A stretch of DNA of 64,000 bases from Anaerolinea thermophila UNI-1 (GTDB taxonomy: Bacteria > Chloroflexota > Anaerolineae > Anaerolineales > Anaerolineaceae): the NCBI RefSeq assembly GCF_000199675.1, contig NC_014960.1, forward strand, positions 1,922,001-1,986,000, written 5' to 3'. The position numbers and the translations under genes are program-made. Within the stretch, counting starts at the first letter, position 1, and the number at the start of each line of letters is the position of its first letter. Below are positions 1-8,137 of the stretch, in pieces. Under the pieces are notes generated by a model. The model did no database searches. It saw only the letters and a list, made by a program, of their open reading frames with translations, and was not told the DNA's origin.

Positions 1-600
1 GAGCAGAATCACCACACCAACCGCTAAAACCCAACCAACCCACAAGGGAAGATATCCCTGCGCAATTTCGGAGAAGCCGGGTTGGTTGGCAGGAATGGTT
101 TTCCCTTCTGTAACAATCAAAATTCCCCCATTCAGGATCCACATTCCACCCAAAGTCACAATAAATGAGGGGACTTGCAGGTATGAAATGATATAGCCCT
201 GAATTACGCCAAACAAAGTCCCTACACCCAAGCCTACCAACACAGAAAGAGCAGCAGCCAGAATAGGCTGATTTGGCAAGAGATGATTCCAGATATTCGC
301 CTGGAAATATGCCACTACAACCGAGACAAACCCCGCCAGTTTCCCCACAGAAAGGTCAATGTTTCCGGTGACAATCACCAAAACCATTCCGGCAGCGAGG
401 AATGAAGTGACCGTCATCTGACGGAACAGATTGGAGAAATTCTGAGGCTTCAGGTACGCACCACCGGTCAATATCGTAAACAGTATCCAGATAGCCACCA
501 TTGCCAGAATGATGGTGTAGGTCTGAATATTGAGGCGGAAACGCTTGAGAATCTCATCCCAAATATTGATACGGGTTTTTGTTTCGCTGATTGTTGCCAT
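1..600 (-). CDS. xylH: Sugar ABC transporter permease, XylH-like (partial, C-terminus beyond window)
   Basis: Inner-membrane permease of a monosaccharide (xylose/ribose-class) ABC importer. I translated the first 200 codons from ATG at 600 down to base 1 without a stop; the rest lies outside the window. The N-terminus is cytoplasmic and charged, then come hydrophobic segments and the family signature TGNIDLSVG at about residues 76-84, which is conserved in XylH, RbsC and AraH. An AGGAA ribosome binding site precedes the ATG. The gene starts 26 bases after the stop of the ATPase gene, so it is third in a xylF-xylG-xylH order. The family is certain; the sugar is inferred from the XylF-type partner. 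Confidence 0.9.
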   Translation of the reverse strand, partial: MATISETKTRINIWDEILKRFRLNIQTYTIILAMVAIWILFTILTGGAYLKPQNFSNLFRQMTVTSFLAAGMVLVIVTGNIDLSVGKLAGFVSVVVAYFQANIWNHLLPNQPILAAALSVLVGLGVGTLFGVIQGYIISYLQVPSFIVTLGGMWILNGGILIVTEGKTIPANQPGFSEIAQGYLPLWVGWVLAVGVVILL

Positions 601-626
601 AGGTAGTTCCTCGTTTCAATCAAAAT

Positions 627-2162
627 TTATACCATCTCGGCAATACCAGTTGCCAGCGTCATTATCTTTTCCTGCGTCGCTTCATGAATGGACAGACACC
701 CATTGGAACGTCCTTCATGCATGACAACGATGCGGTCGCTCATACCTAAGACTTCCTCCAGTTCGGAGGAAATCATGATAATTGCAACGCCTTTTTCTGC
801 CAGTTCATTCATTAACTTGTAAATTTCATACTTTGCCCCTACGTCAATACCACGTGTCGGATCATCCATGATCAAAATTCTTGGAGAAGATAACAGCCAC
901 TTGGCAATAACAACCTTCTGCTGATTTCCTCCAGAAAGTGAGTCGCATGGGGCTTGCAAGGTAGAGGCTTTTATGGCTAAATTCTTGGCTTGAGCCACGG
1001 CGGCTTTCAGTTCTGCCAGTTCATCAATACGCATAAAGGAAGCAAAGCGATCCAGGTTCGGTAAAGACACATTCTTCAGAATAGACTGCATCAGCACCAA
1101 ACCCTGGCGCTTCCGATCCTCAGGCACCAGACTGATGCCATATTTCATGGCATCACGCGCGCTGTGAATATGAATCTCTTTCCCATCCAGTCGAATCTTG
1201 CCCTGGGTAATCTTTCCATATTCCCCAAATATCGTGGTGACCAGTTCTGTGCGCCCGGAGCCCATTAACCCAGCAATTCCAAGGATTTCTCCTTCACGCA
1301 AATCAAAACTGACCCCATTCAGAATCTTCTTTTCTGGATCATTCGGGTCAATAGCATGTAAATTCTCTACCTCAAAAATGACTTTCCCAGGATGACGATT
1401 CCCCTTGGGAAAACGCTCCTTCATCTCTCTCCCAACCATGTAACTGACCAATTTTTCCAAATTCAGTTCCCGGGTTGGGGCAGTGATGATGGCTTTGCCA
1501 TCCCGCAATACTGTGATGGAATCGGTGATGCGGAAAAATTCCTCCAATTTATGGGTAATGTAAATGCAGGTTACGCCATGCTCCTTGAGCGTTTGGAGGA
1601 TCTCCATCAGCTTGTCTACTTCCGCTTCTGTGAGAGCACTTGTTGGCTCGTCCAGGATTAATACTTTAGCATTTTCGGCAAGGGCTTTAGCGATTTCTGC
1701 CATTTGCATTTTGCCCACGCCAAGATATTTCACAATTGCCTGTGGTTGAATATCCAAGCGGTATTTTTCCAGGATTTTCGCGGTATCAGCATACAAACGA
1801 TCCCAATCGATTGATCCATTTGGCAAAAGGGGTTCTTTTCCCAGGAAAATATTCTCCCCTACCGTCATATTGGGGACGAGAGTCAACTCCTGATAGACAA
1901 TGGCAATCCCCTCTTCTATTGCCTGGCGAATGGAACGATCTTCAAGGCGAAGTTCCTTTCCATCGTACAAAATTGTGCCTTCATAAGTCCCATAGGGATA
2001 TACCCCGGAAAGGATCTTCATTAAGGTAGATTTTCCCGCACCATTTTCCCCACAAATGCCGTGGATTTCCCCGCGTTTAATCGAAAAAGACACATCATTC
2101 AGGGCAACAACGCCCGGAAAACGCTTGGTAACATTATGAAACTCCAGAATATTGTCTTCCAC
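627..2162 (-). CDS. xylG: Sugar ABC transporter ATP-binding protein, XylG-like
   Basis: Energises monosaccharide import at the inner membrane together with the neighbouring XylF and XylH. It has two ABC domains in tandem, as in XylG/RbsA/MglA: Walker A GENGAGKST at about residues 38-46 and Walker B ILDEPTSAL, then a second half with the degenerate Walker A GLMGSGRTE, signature LSGGNQQK and Walker B IMDDPTRG. The length (511 residues) is normal. I prefer GTG at 2162 because AGGAGAG lies seven bases before it. The in-frame ATG at 2186 has no ribosome binding site and sits four bases from a strong hairpin, so it is a poor start. The gene lies between xylF and xylH on the same strand. Confidence 0.93.
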   Translation of the reverse strand: MEDNILEFHNVTKRFPGVVALNDVSFSIKRGEIHGICGENGAGKSTLMKILSGVYPYGTYEGTILYDGKELRLEDRSIRQAIEEGIAIVYQELTLVPNMTVGENIFLGKEPLLPNGSIDWDRLYADTAKILEKYRLDIQPQAIVKYLGVGKMQMAEIAKALAENAKVLILDEPTSALTEAEVDKLMEILQTLKEHGVTCIYITHKLEEFFRITDSITVLRDGKAIITAPTRELNLEKLVSYMVGREMKERFPKGNRHPGKVIFEVENLHAIDPNDPEKKILNGVSFDLREGEILGIAGLMGSGRTELVTTIFGEYGKITQGKIRLDGKEIHIHSARDAMKYGISLVPEDRKRQGLVLMQSILKNVSLPNLDRFASFMRIDELAELKAAVAQAKNLAIKASTLQAPCDSLSGGNQQKVVIAKWLLSSPRILIMDDPTRGIDVGAKYEIYKLMNELAEKGVAIIMISSELEEVLGMSDRIVVMHEGRSNGCLSIHEATQEKIMTLATGIAEMV

Positions 2163-2189
2163 AGGCTCTCTCCTCATTGCAGTCATTTT

Positions 2190-2215
2190 CCCCGGCTCCC
2201 CGAAGGGAGCCGGGG
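2190..2215 (-). terminator. Intercistronic hairpin between xylF and xylG
   Basis: A perfect 11-bp G+C-rich stem (CCCCGGCTCCC and complement) closed by a four-base loop lies just after the xylF stop and before xylG. On the minus strand only AAAA follows, not a T-run, so it is a weak terminator or, more likely, a 3' stabiliser that keeps xylF mRNA abundant relative to the distal genes. That is a common arrangement behind solute-binding protein genes. The role is inferred. Confidence 0.7.
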
Positions 2216-2234
2216 AATACGTTAACTCGTCACG

Positions 2235-3362
2235 TTATGGTCTCGGAGGACGCTGGTCTTCAGGAATATCGCGATAAACATCGTCGTATTTCTGGAAGCC
2301 ACTCTTCACGACCAAATCGTACACATTGTCCTTGGTGACCTGAGAAACCGGCAGGAAGTAGCAGGGCACTTCACCGGTCTTGCTGGGATCATTGGTGAGT
2401 TCAGCCATAGTGTAATTCTTCAGGCCTTCGATCTGCTCACCCTTGATCAATTTATCAGCAAGATCCACAGCCAGCGGCGCCAGGTCACGAATGTCTTTCA
2501 AAATCGTGACCGTCAATTCGCCCTTGACAATGCTATTGCAGCCATCTGCCGTGGCATCCTGACCGGAAATCGGCACAACGCCTGCCAGTTTCTGCGCCTT
2601 CAAGGCTTGCAGAGCCCCCAGAGCGGTTCCATCATTGGAAGCCACCACGGCGTCGATGTCATTCTTCTGCGCCGTCAGGATGTTCTCCATGATCTTCAGA
2701 GCATTGGCGGGATCCCAGTTATCAACCCACTGGTCAGCCACGATTTCAATCTTGCCTTCATCAATGTACTTCTGGAGAATTTCGTCCTGCCCTTTGCGGA
2801 AGAGGATGGCGTTGTTATCCGTGGGGCTACCGCCGAGTTTGACAACCCGAGCCTTACCCTTGGAAGCCACATCCCAATTATCAATATCCAGGGCTTTCAT
2901 CACGCCCAGCGCCTGCTGACGCCCCACTTCCACGTTGTTGAAGGAAATGTAAGCAGCAATGCTGGTGCTCTTGATCAAGCGGTCATAGGCAATAACCTTC
3001 ACACCCGCTTTCGCAGCCTTTTCCACTGCAGTGACGATGGCATCGCCATCTTCCGGGACAATGATGAGGGCTTTCACACCCTGGCTGACCATATTATCCA
3101 CCTGGTCATTCTGCAGTTTAACATCGTGGTTGGCTTCCTGGGAAAGAACTTCGTAGCCCTTCTCTTCCAGCAGTTTGCGCATCAATTGCTCTTCATTCTT
3201 CCAGCGCTCGGTGGCGAAATCGGAGAACGAAAGGCCGACCTTAATCTTCTCGGTTTTGCCACCGCCACCCGTATTGGCAGGAGCAGAGCACCCTAACAGG
3301 CTGGTGAGCGCCATGATGATCACCACGATCACAATGAGTGAGCGATACAGTTTGCGTTGCAT
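2235..3362 (-). CDS. xylF: Xylose-type sugar-binding lipoprotein, XylF-like
   Basis: Extracytoplasmic receptor of the importer; delivers sugar to XylH. The first 24 residues are a hydrophobic signal peptide ending in the lipobox LLGC, so Cys25 is the predicted lipidated residue. A Gly-rich linker follows, then a two-lobed periplasmic binding protein type 1 fold with family signatures such as VIAYDRLI near residue 125 and GQDAT near the C-terminal third, which match the XylF/ChvE branch. Length 375 residues is normal. The start ATG has GGAGAGG upstream, and a TATAAT-like -10 box lies about 25 bases upstream. The gene is first of xylFGH and follows the ABC-histidine kinase fusion gene. Xylose specificity is inferred from the family only. 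Confidence 0.93.
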   Translation of the reverse strand: MQRKLYRSLIVIVVIIMALTSLLGCSAPANTGGGGKTEKIKVGLSFSDFATERWKNEEQLMRKLLEEKGYEVLSQEANHDVKLQNDQVDNMVSQGVKALIIVPEDGDAIVTAVEKAAKAGVKVIAYDRLIKSTSIAAYISFNNVEVGRQQALGVMKALDIDNWDVASKGKARVVKLGGSPTDNNAILFRKGQDEILQKYIDEGKIEIVADQWVDNWDPANALKIMENILTAQKNDIDAVVASNDGTALGALQALKAQKLAGVVPISGQDATADGCNSIVKGELTVTILKDIRDLAPLAVDLADKLIKGEQIEGLKNYTMAELTNDPSKTGEVPCYFLPVSQVTKDNVYDLVVKSGFQKYDDVYRDIPEDQRPPRP

Positions 3363-3386
3363 TTTTCCTCTCCTTCAAGTGTAAAT

Positions 3387-3392
3387 ATTATA
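3387..3392 (-). promoter_or_regulatory. Candidate -10 box upstream of xylF
   Basis: On the minus strand a perfect TATAAT lies 24 bases before the xylF ATG in the 98-base gap after the ABC-kinase gene. No good -35 hexamer is visible at 16-18 bases, which would fit an activator-dependent promoter. It suggests that xylFGH can be transcribed separately from the upstream operon. Confidence 0.45.
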
Positions 3393-3460
3393 CGAAATTT
3401 AGTAGATTGTATGGATGAAAGAACTGATTTGTCTCTTTCTTATTCCGAGCACCACCTCCT

Positions 3461-5071
3461 TTAGACATCCAATTTACTGAGGATTTCGGTTTCGACCCGG
3501 GGATGGGGAATTTCAACCTGTAACAAGGTTCCCCCTCCCGGTTGATGCTGAAGGCGAAAACGTCCGCCCAGTAAAGCAACCCTTTCATTGATTCCCAATA
3601 AGCCGTAATGTCCCTGAGCGTTCAACTCATTCAAGTCCAGTTCTTCTGGAATGCCCTGCCCATCATCCATGATAGAGACTAACAGGGTGCGGGGAGAAGT
3701 ATGCTGAACTTTTACCTCTACTCTTGTGGCATGAGCATGCTTCCAGACATTATTCAACCCTTCCTGGATAATTCGAAAAATGGAAAGTTCTGTCAATTCT
3801 GGCAAACGCCCCAAATTGGGATCGAGTTCCAGACTCACTTCTATGCCGGTGCGGTCAAACCATTCTTGTGTGTAAGATTGAATGGCTGCACCCAAACCCA
3901 GGGAGTCAATCGTAGGTGGACGAAGGTTGCCGCAAATTTGTCGTATTTCTCCAACCAATTTTCGAATCTGGCCGCGTACCTGACTGAGTTCACTTTTTTG
4001 TCCGGAAGGGTTTTCTTCAATCTCCTCAAGTCGGTAATTCACACTGAGCAAATCCTGAATAACATCATCATGGAGTTCCCGTGCAAGGGATTTCCTCTCT
4101 TCCTCCCTTTCAGAAAGCAAACGCCGATGCGCCTCTTGAAGGGCAAGATTGGCTTGATCCAGCGTGCGCAATTGCTCAGATAATTGCTCAAACAGTTGGC
4201 GGTTAAGTGAGTCTTGTGCCGCCAGGTCTTTTTCCAGCAACATCTGATAGTATCGCAACCGCTCCATGGATTCCCGGGTACGATAAATGCCGTCCAGTGC
4301 CCAAAGCACAGGAGTTAGATCCCGGCCATCGTCATAGCCGAAGAGGGCTGCTACGACCTCCTCGCGGGTAGTGTGATCCGTATCCAGTTCTGCAACCTTC
4401 CTACCCTGGCGAAGGATGAGAATTCGGTCACTGACCTGGAAGAGATGATCCAGGTTGTTACTGCTGAACAATACAGCAACCCCCTGATTCCTCCATGACT
4501 GAACCAGGCTCAACAGACGTTGCTGATTGGGATAAGACAAAAGAATGGTGGGCTCATCAATGATCACCAACCGCACCGGCTGGGTGAGTAACCTGCCAAT
4601 GGCAATCATCTGACGTTGTTCACTGGACAATTCACCCACCCGTTGATGTAAGCTCTCTATCCTGATATCCAGTTGTTGCAGGATTTGACGGGCTTTTTCG
4701 TCCATTTGCTTCCTGTCCGGGATACGCCACCAGCCCATGAACGGAGGAAAACCAATTTCGTGTCCAAGGAATAAATTGCTGGTGATGTCCAGCCGGTCGG
4801 CCAGTTCGGGTTTTTGATGAATTACTCCAATCTGGTAGTCTTTGGCGTAAAAGGGCCAGCGCAAGCGTCGTGTCCCAAAGTACACATCTCCAAAATTGGG
4901 GGAATATAAACCAGCCAGCATCAGGATTAATACCGATTTTCCAGAACCAATACTCCCCGCCAGCCCAACCACTTCTCCCGGATAGAGATCGAAACTCACA
5001 TTCTGGACAGCGGTCAGGCTTCCAAATGTTTTGGTCAAATTGATTACACGCAATAAAGGTTCCGGGCTCAC
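3461..5071 (-). CDS. Fusion of a sugar-importer ABC ATPase domain and a NarX/LiaS-type sensor histidine kinase
   Basis: Predicted cytoplasmic protein of 536 residues with two halves. Residues 1-245 are one ABC domain of the RbsA/XylG type: Walker A GSIGSGKS at 39-46, Q-loop HQKPEL, signature LSSEQ at 148-152 and Walker B IIDEP at 170-174. The H-loop histidine is replaced by Asn205 (FSSNNL where relatives have YISHR). After a coiled-coil-rich linker (about 265-325) comes a HisKA_3 H-box, ARELHDD with His334, then an HATPase_c domain with N-box (EGLNNVWKHA) and G-box (DDGQGIPEEL). There is no membrane segment or classical sensor domain. Start: GTG at 5071 overlaps the preceding stop by four bases (GTGA) with GGAGGAA in front. 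Normal importers of this class have a second ABC half here; the kinase replaces it. The gene follows a sugar-binding protein and a permease and faces a response regulator. Confidence 0.92.
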   Translation of the reverse strand: MSPEPLLRVINLTKTFGSLTAVQNVSFDLYPGEVVGLAGSIGSGKSVLILMLAGLYSPNFGDVYFGTRRLRWPFYAKDYQIGVIHQKPELADRLDITSNLFLGHEIGFPPFMGWWRIPDRKQMDEKARQILQQLDIRIESLHQRVGELSSEQRQMIAIGRLLTQPVRLVIIDEPTILLSYPNQQRLLSLVQSWRNQGVAVLFSSNNLDHLFQVSDRILILRQGRKVAELDTDHTTREEVVAALFGYDDGRDLTPVLWALDGIYRTRESMERLRYYQMLLEKDLAAQDSLNRQLFEQLSEQLRTLDQANLALQEAHRRLLSEREEERKSLARELHDDVIQDLLSVNYRLEEIEENPSGQKSELSQVRGQIRKLVGEIRQICGNLRPPTIDSLGLGAAIQSYTQEWFDRTGIEVSLELDPNLGRLPELTELSIFRIIQEGLNNVWKHAHATRVEVKVQHTSPRTLLVSIMDDGQGIPEELDLNELNAQGHYGLLGINERVALLGGRFRLQHQPGGGTLLQVEIPHPRVETEILSKLDV

Positions 5072-6078
5072 GGCATTCCTCCGGGGGAAGGAAACTCTCC
5101 CGTTTCCCACAATCTCATCATGGCTTCTACTTCTTTCTGCGTCACGACACGTAAACCAGCATCAATAAAGTCTGGAGTAGATTTTCCATAAATCAGTTTA
5201 TCGTACAGTATCTGAATGGTATCGTACCCCCATGCCCAGCAATTCTGATCAATCAAACCTGATAAATACCCATCTTTGAGAAATTCCAGTTCCTCTGGCA
5301 TGGTGTCCCAGGAGACTGTTTTCAAGTTCCCTTTCAGTGCGGCTTGTTCCCATAACGGCATAGAGCCTCTACCAGCCAGCAGGGGCCACATCCCGACAAA
5401 AAACCACCCATTCAAATCAGGAAAGGCCTGCATGGTTTCTTCTACAACCTGGACACTCAAATTGATATCATCATTGGTTGAGCGCACCGCCACAACTTTA
5501 ATATCTGGGTACTGGTCAATCACTTCGCGAAATCCACGAATCCGTTCCTCGAGGTTGTATGCTCCAGGCACACCGGTAAGAATAGCAATTTTCCCCGATT
5601 CACCCATTGCCTCAATCAGCAACTTTGCAGCTTGTTTACCCCCTTCCACGTTATTTACACCAAGATAGGCAAACCTTTTGCTTTGTGGAGAATCCGAATC
5701 CCACGTTATCACCGGGATACCAGCATCTACAGCCTGATTGATGGGATTAATACAGGCAATCGGGTCATTACAAGATATGGCAATAGCATCTACTTTTCTG
5801 GCAATCATATCTTCAACTACTCTTGCCTGTTCCATCGCATCTGAACTTACCGAGCCTGTATAAATCACTTCAACCTTCACATTCCCTGTTGCAGAAAGTT
5901 CTGCCGCCCGCTGGAAAGCCCCTTTGCGCCCCAATTCAAACACAGGGTTGTCAAGGGCTTTGGGAATCCAGGCAATTCTCAAGGTACGCACCTCGTCCTT
6001 CCGATCGGTAGACAAAGGTTGACAGGCAACCAACCCTGGGAGAAACAAGAGAAAAAGGAGCATAAAGCGCAATCGCAT
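5068..6078 (-). CDS. RbsB-like sugar-binding lipoprotein
   Basis: Periplasmic binding protein type 1 family lipoprotein (336 residues). The signal peptide ends in LVAC with Cys19 as the lipidation site. The body has the two-lobe RbsB pattern: substrate-site motifs NDPIACINPINQAVDAG and VITWDSDSP in the first lobe, and the hinge and second lobe after VRSTNDD. Ribosome binding site CAGGAGGA lies before the ATG, inside the end of the permease gene. It is followed, with a four-base overlap, by the ABC-kinase fusion, so the two are translationally coupled. Its job is probably ligand sensing or import for that fusion. The sugar is unknown. Confidence 0.92.
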   Translation of the reverse strand: MRLRFMLLFLLFLPGLVACQPLSTDRKDEVRTLRIAWIPKALDNPVFELGRKGAFQRAAELSATGNVKVEVIYTGSVSSDAMEQARVVEDMIARKVDAIAISCNDPIACINPINQAVDAGIPVITWDSDSPQSKRFAYLGVNNVEGGKQAAKLLIEAMGESGKIAILTGVPGAYNLEERIRGFREVIDQYPDIKVVAVRSTNDDINLSVQVVEETMQAFPDLNGWFFVGMWPLLAGRGSMPLWEQAALKGNLKTVSWDTMPEELEFLKDGYLSGLIDQNCWAWGYDTIQILYDKLIYGKSTPDFIDAGLRVVTQKEVEAMMRLWETGEFPSPGGMP

Positions 6079-6978
6079 TTTCTCTAGTCCTCCTGAAGAA
6101 TTTTTCTGCGGCGAAAATAATCAGCCAGAAGAGCAATCAATGTCGCCACTCCAATTACAGCAGTCTGCCAGTTAGCCGCAACCCCAAGCAGCACCAGCGC
6201 GTTGTTCAGCACCTGTACAAAAGCCGCTCCCAGCAAAACTCCAGTCACTCCGCCTTCTCCCCCAAACAGACTGGCACCCCCGATAACCGCAGCGGCAATG
6301 ATGCTCAGCTCATATCCCTCAGCCGCCGTTGGAGCAGCTACCCCCAATCGAGCAGTCAGGAGTAAACCGCTCACCGCCGCAAGCATGCCACTCATCACGT
6401 AAACTAACGTTTTGACCCGCACATGATCCACACCAGCCACAACCACTGCCCGTTCACTATTGCCCAGGGCAAAAATGTACGTGCCTAAAACCGTGTTATT
6501 CATAACAAAGGCAACCAGCAAGGCCAAAACAAATGTAACTACGAGAGAAATGGGGAGAAGGAAGTTCCCCAAAGCTAAATCAAAGCCAAGTGCTCGAAAG
6601 GAATCGGGAAAATCACGCACGGGCCATCCACGGGTCCAACCAAAAACCAAGCCACGACTAATACTCATGGTAATCAAAGTCGCAATAAAAGCAGGCAGAC
6701 GCACCTTCGCCACGAAAAACCCATTGATCAATCCAATCGCTGCGCCTACTGCGATTCCAAAGAAGATAGAAAGCCATACCGGGAAACCAGCTCTTAAAGA
6801 AAACGCGGTGACCACACTGGAAAGTGCCATCACCGCGCCCACGGAAAGGTCAATTCCTCCGGTAATAATCACCATGCTCTGCCCTAAAGCCGCAAGCGCA
6901 ATCCAGGCGAAGTTTCGCATGAGGTTCAACCAGTTATTGCGTGTTAAGAATGTCTGCGTTGAGAAGGACAGAATAAGA

Positions 6979-6987
6979 ACTAATAAC
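6979..6987. repeat. Target site duplication, left copy
   Basis: ACTAATAAC, identical to 7906-7914 on the other side of the IS. Only one copy is needed to restore the permease reading frame. Confidence 0.95.
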
Positions 6988-7905
6988 TGCTCTGTTGCAA
7001 AGATAGGTTAGGAAGAGATACACCTAGCGGTGTATGTTGTAGACCAGTCCTTTGATAATCGGTTCTCGGTTTTGCAGGCTGCGTTTCCGCGAGCGGATGG
7101 CTTGCCCGAATTTGCGCTTGATGACCGAATTCACGGTTTCGGTCTTCCAGCGTTGACCATAGAGACCATCCAGGCGAGCCGCAGAGACAAGCTCGCTTCT
7201 TGCTCGTCGTTCAGGGGCCAGCAAATTTCCACCTCGCCGAACGGGTGGAATCAAGTCTTGAGGCCGGACAGTCCGACCATCGAACCCTGAATCGGCCAGC
7301 AAGACCCAAGCCCGACGTTTGGCAAACCGCCTGGCTTTGCGGCGCAGATAGCCCAGATAAGGGGCATCGCTACCTGGACCCCAGCCGGATTGCATCGCAA
7401 GGATGAATTGCGAGACAATTCCAACGGCATAAACGCCCTTCGCCCAGTGGCGATAGGCTTTTCCCGAACGGCTTTGGTAGTAAGAACTGGCCGGGCCGGG
7501 TGAGAAGCCGGTACTATCGGCAGCCACCCCTTCTTCTTCAGGCCGTCCGATTTCCTCGAGCAAGGTCTCGTTCATGCGCATCCAATCCGCTTTGCGTATC
7601 TTGGCGTAGGTACGTTGCAGGGTCGTATGATCGGGAACACGCGGTAATTCCAGCTCCTTACCAACCGCATCGCTTGCCAGCAGCCATTCTTCCATGTCGC
7701 GATAGCTGAGATTCAGGTAGAACATCAACAAAACACAGGCCCCCAACTGCGGCAACGTGAAGTGATGGGGACTCTTGGCATGTGAATACATCGGTAATGC
7801 TTGTTTGGCAAGCCGGTAGGCGATCCTCGCCACTCGGACGTATCTGCTTTCTCGTGTGGTCATACCGTATGTTTACCACATTTCAACCATGATTGCAACA
7901 GAGCA
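6988..7905 (-). mobile_element. 918-bp insertion sequence with DDE transposase
   Basis: Complete element bounded by a perfect 13-bp terminal inverted repeat (TGCTCTGTTGCAA at 6988-7000 and its complement at 7893-7905). It is flanked by a perfect 9-bp direct repeat, ACTAATAAC, at 6979-6987 and 7906-7914. It carries one transposase gene that fills almost the whole length. The ends and the 9-bp duplication fit the IS4/IS5 superfamily (IS903-like groups make 9-bp duplications), but I cannot name the element. The intact ends suggest a recent insertion. Confidence 0.95.
7024..7863 (-). CDS. IS4/IS5-superfamily DDE transposase
   Basis: Transposase of 279 residues. An N-terminal region resembling a DUF772-type domain (LPQLGACVLLMFYLNLSYRD) is followed by an RNase H-like catalytic core: first Asp in VAADSTGF, second Asp in LLADSGFDG, and the Glu in the Y-R-E motif YGQRWKTETVNS near the C-terminus. 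It starts at ATG 7863, about 30 bases inside the right inverted repeat, and ends 24 bases inside the left end region. It looks intact. Its base composition appears richer in G+C than its neighbours. It is oriented with the interrupted operon, so read-through could feed the downstream binding-protein and ABC-kinase genes. Confidence 0.93.
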   Translation of the reverse strand: MTTRESRYVRVARIAYRLAKQALPMYSHAKSPHHFTLPQLGACVLLMFYLNLSYRDMEEWLLASDAVGKELELPRVPDHTTLQRTYAKIRKADWMRMNETLLEEIGRPEEEGVAADSTGFSPGPASSYYQSRSGKAYRHWAKGVYAVGIVSQFILAMQSGWGPGSDAPYLGYLRRKARRFAKRRAWVLLADSGFDGRTVRPQDLIPPVRRGGNLLAPERRARSELVSAARLDGLYGQRWKTETVNSVIKRKFGQAIRSRKRSLQNREPIIKGLVYNIHR

Positions 7906-7914
7906 ACTAATAAC
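7906..7914. repeat. Target site duplication, right copy
   Basis: ACTAATAAC, identical to 6979-6987; immediately outside the right inverted repeat. Confidence 0.95.
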
Positions 7915-8082
7915 AGCAAAACAAACGTCAAGATAACATCCTGGCGAATAACAAAGGCATAAAACACTCTACGGAAGGATAATTTTCCCAAACGCCTAAT
8001 CCAGGTTCGTAAGGAGTCCATCATCGAAAGAGACACCATAACAACTATGAAATTAACCTTTTTGGGACTGCTAAACAAGTAA

Positions 8083-8116
8083 GGAATCCCCTAAGGCATA
8101 CAGGGAATTCCCCTAA
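8083..8116. promoter_or_regulatory. Direct-repeat operator candidate in the divergent promoter
   Basis: Two copies of a G/C-flanked motif, GGAATCCCCTAA (8083-8094) and GGAATTCCCCTAA (8104-8116), start 21 bp apart, about two helical turns. They sit between the split permease operon and the response regulator gene, just upstream of the latter's -10 box, where a -35 would be. They are a natural candidate for binding by the LuxR-type regulator encoded next door. Confidence 0.5.
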
Positions 8117-8124
8117 ACGGGTAT

Positions 8125-8130
8125 TATAAT
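8125..8130 (+). promoter_or_regulatory. -10 box of the response regulator gene; transcript probably leaderless
   Basis: TATAAT ends seven bases before the ATG at 8138, so transcription would begin at or next to the start codon. No ribosome binding site is visible. No -35 hexamer is visible; the spaced repeat at 8083-8116 occupies that place, which fits activator-dependent expression. Confidence 0.55.
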
Positions 8131-8137
8131 CATATTC

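Larger units (their letters stand above)
6084..8039 (-). pseudogene. RbsC-like sugar ABC permease split by an insertion sequence
   Basis: Two pieces of one permease flank an IS. The N-terminal piece starts at ATG 8039 and reads to residue 44 (ending FVLLLLV). The C-terminal piece resumes at VLILSFSTQTFLTRNNW and runs to the stop at 6084, including the family signature TGGIDLSVG. If bases 6988-7914 (the IS plus one copy of the target duplication) are removed, the reading frame closes exactly and gives 342 residues, normal for RbsC. As it stands the first piece runs into the IS and stops after 23 foreign residues. The C-terminal piece could start internally (TTG at 6929) but would lack the first membrane segment. 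It was the first gene of the operon with the binding protein and ABC-kinase fusion. Confidence 0.93.

Noticed and set aside
2607..3296. 229-codon open frame on the plus strand
   Set aside because: Lies entirely antisense to xylF, whose product is unmistakable; the translation has no family features.
5276..5668. 130-codon plus-strand frame over the RbsB-like gene
   Set aside because: Antisense shadow of a clear binding-protein gene.
6929..7023. Functional shortened permease starting at TTG 6929
   Set aside because: It would lack the first membrane segment, and the frame reconstruction shows it is the tail of a split gene.
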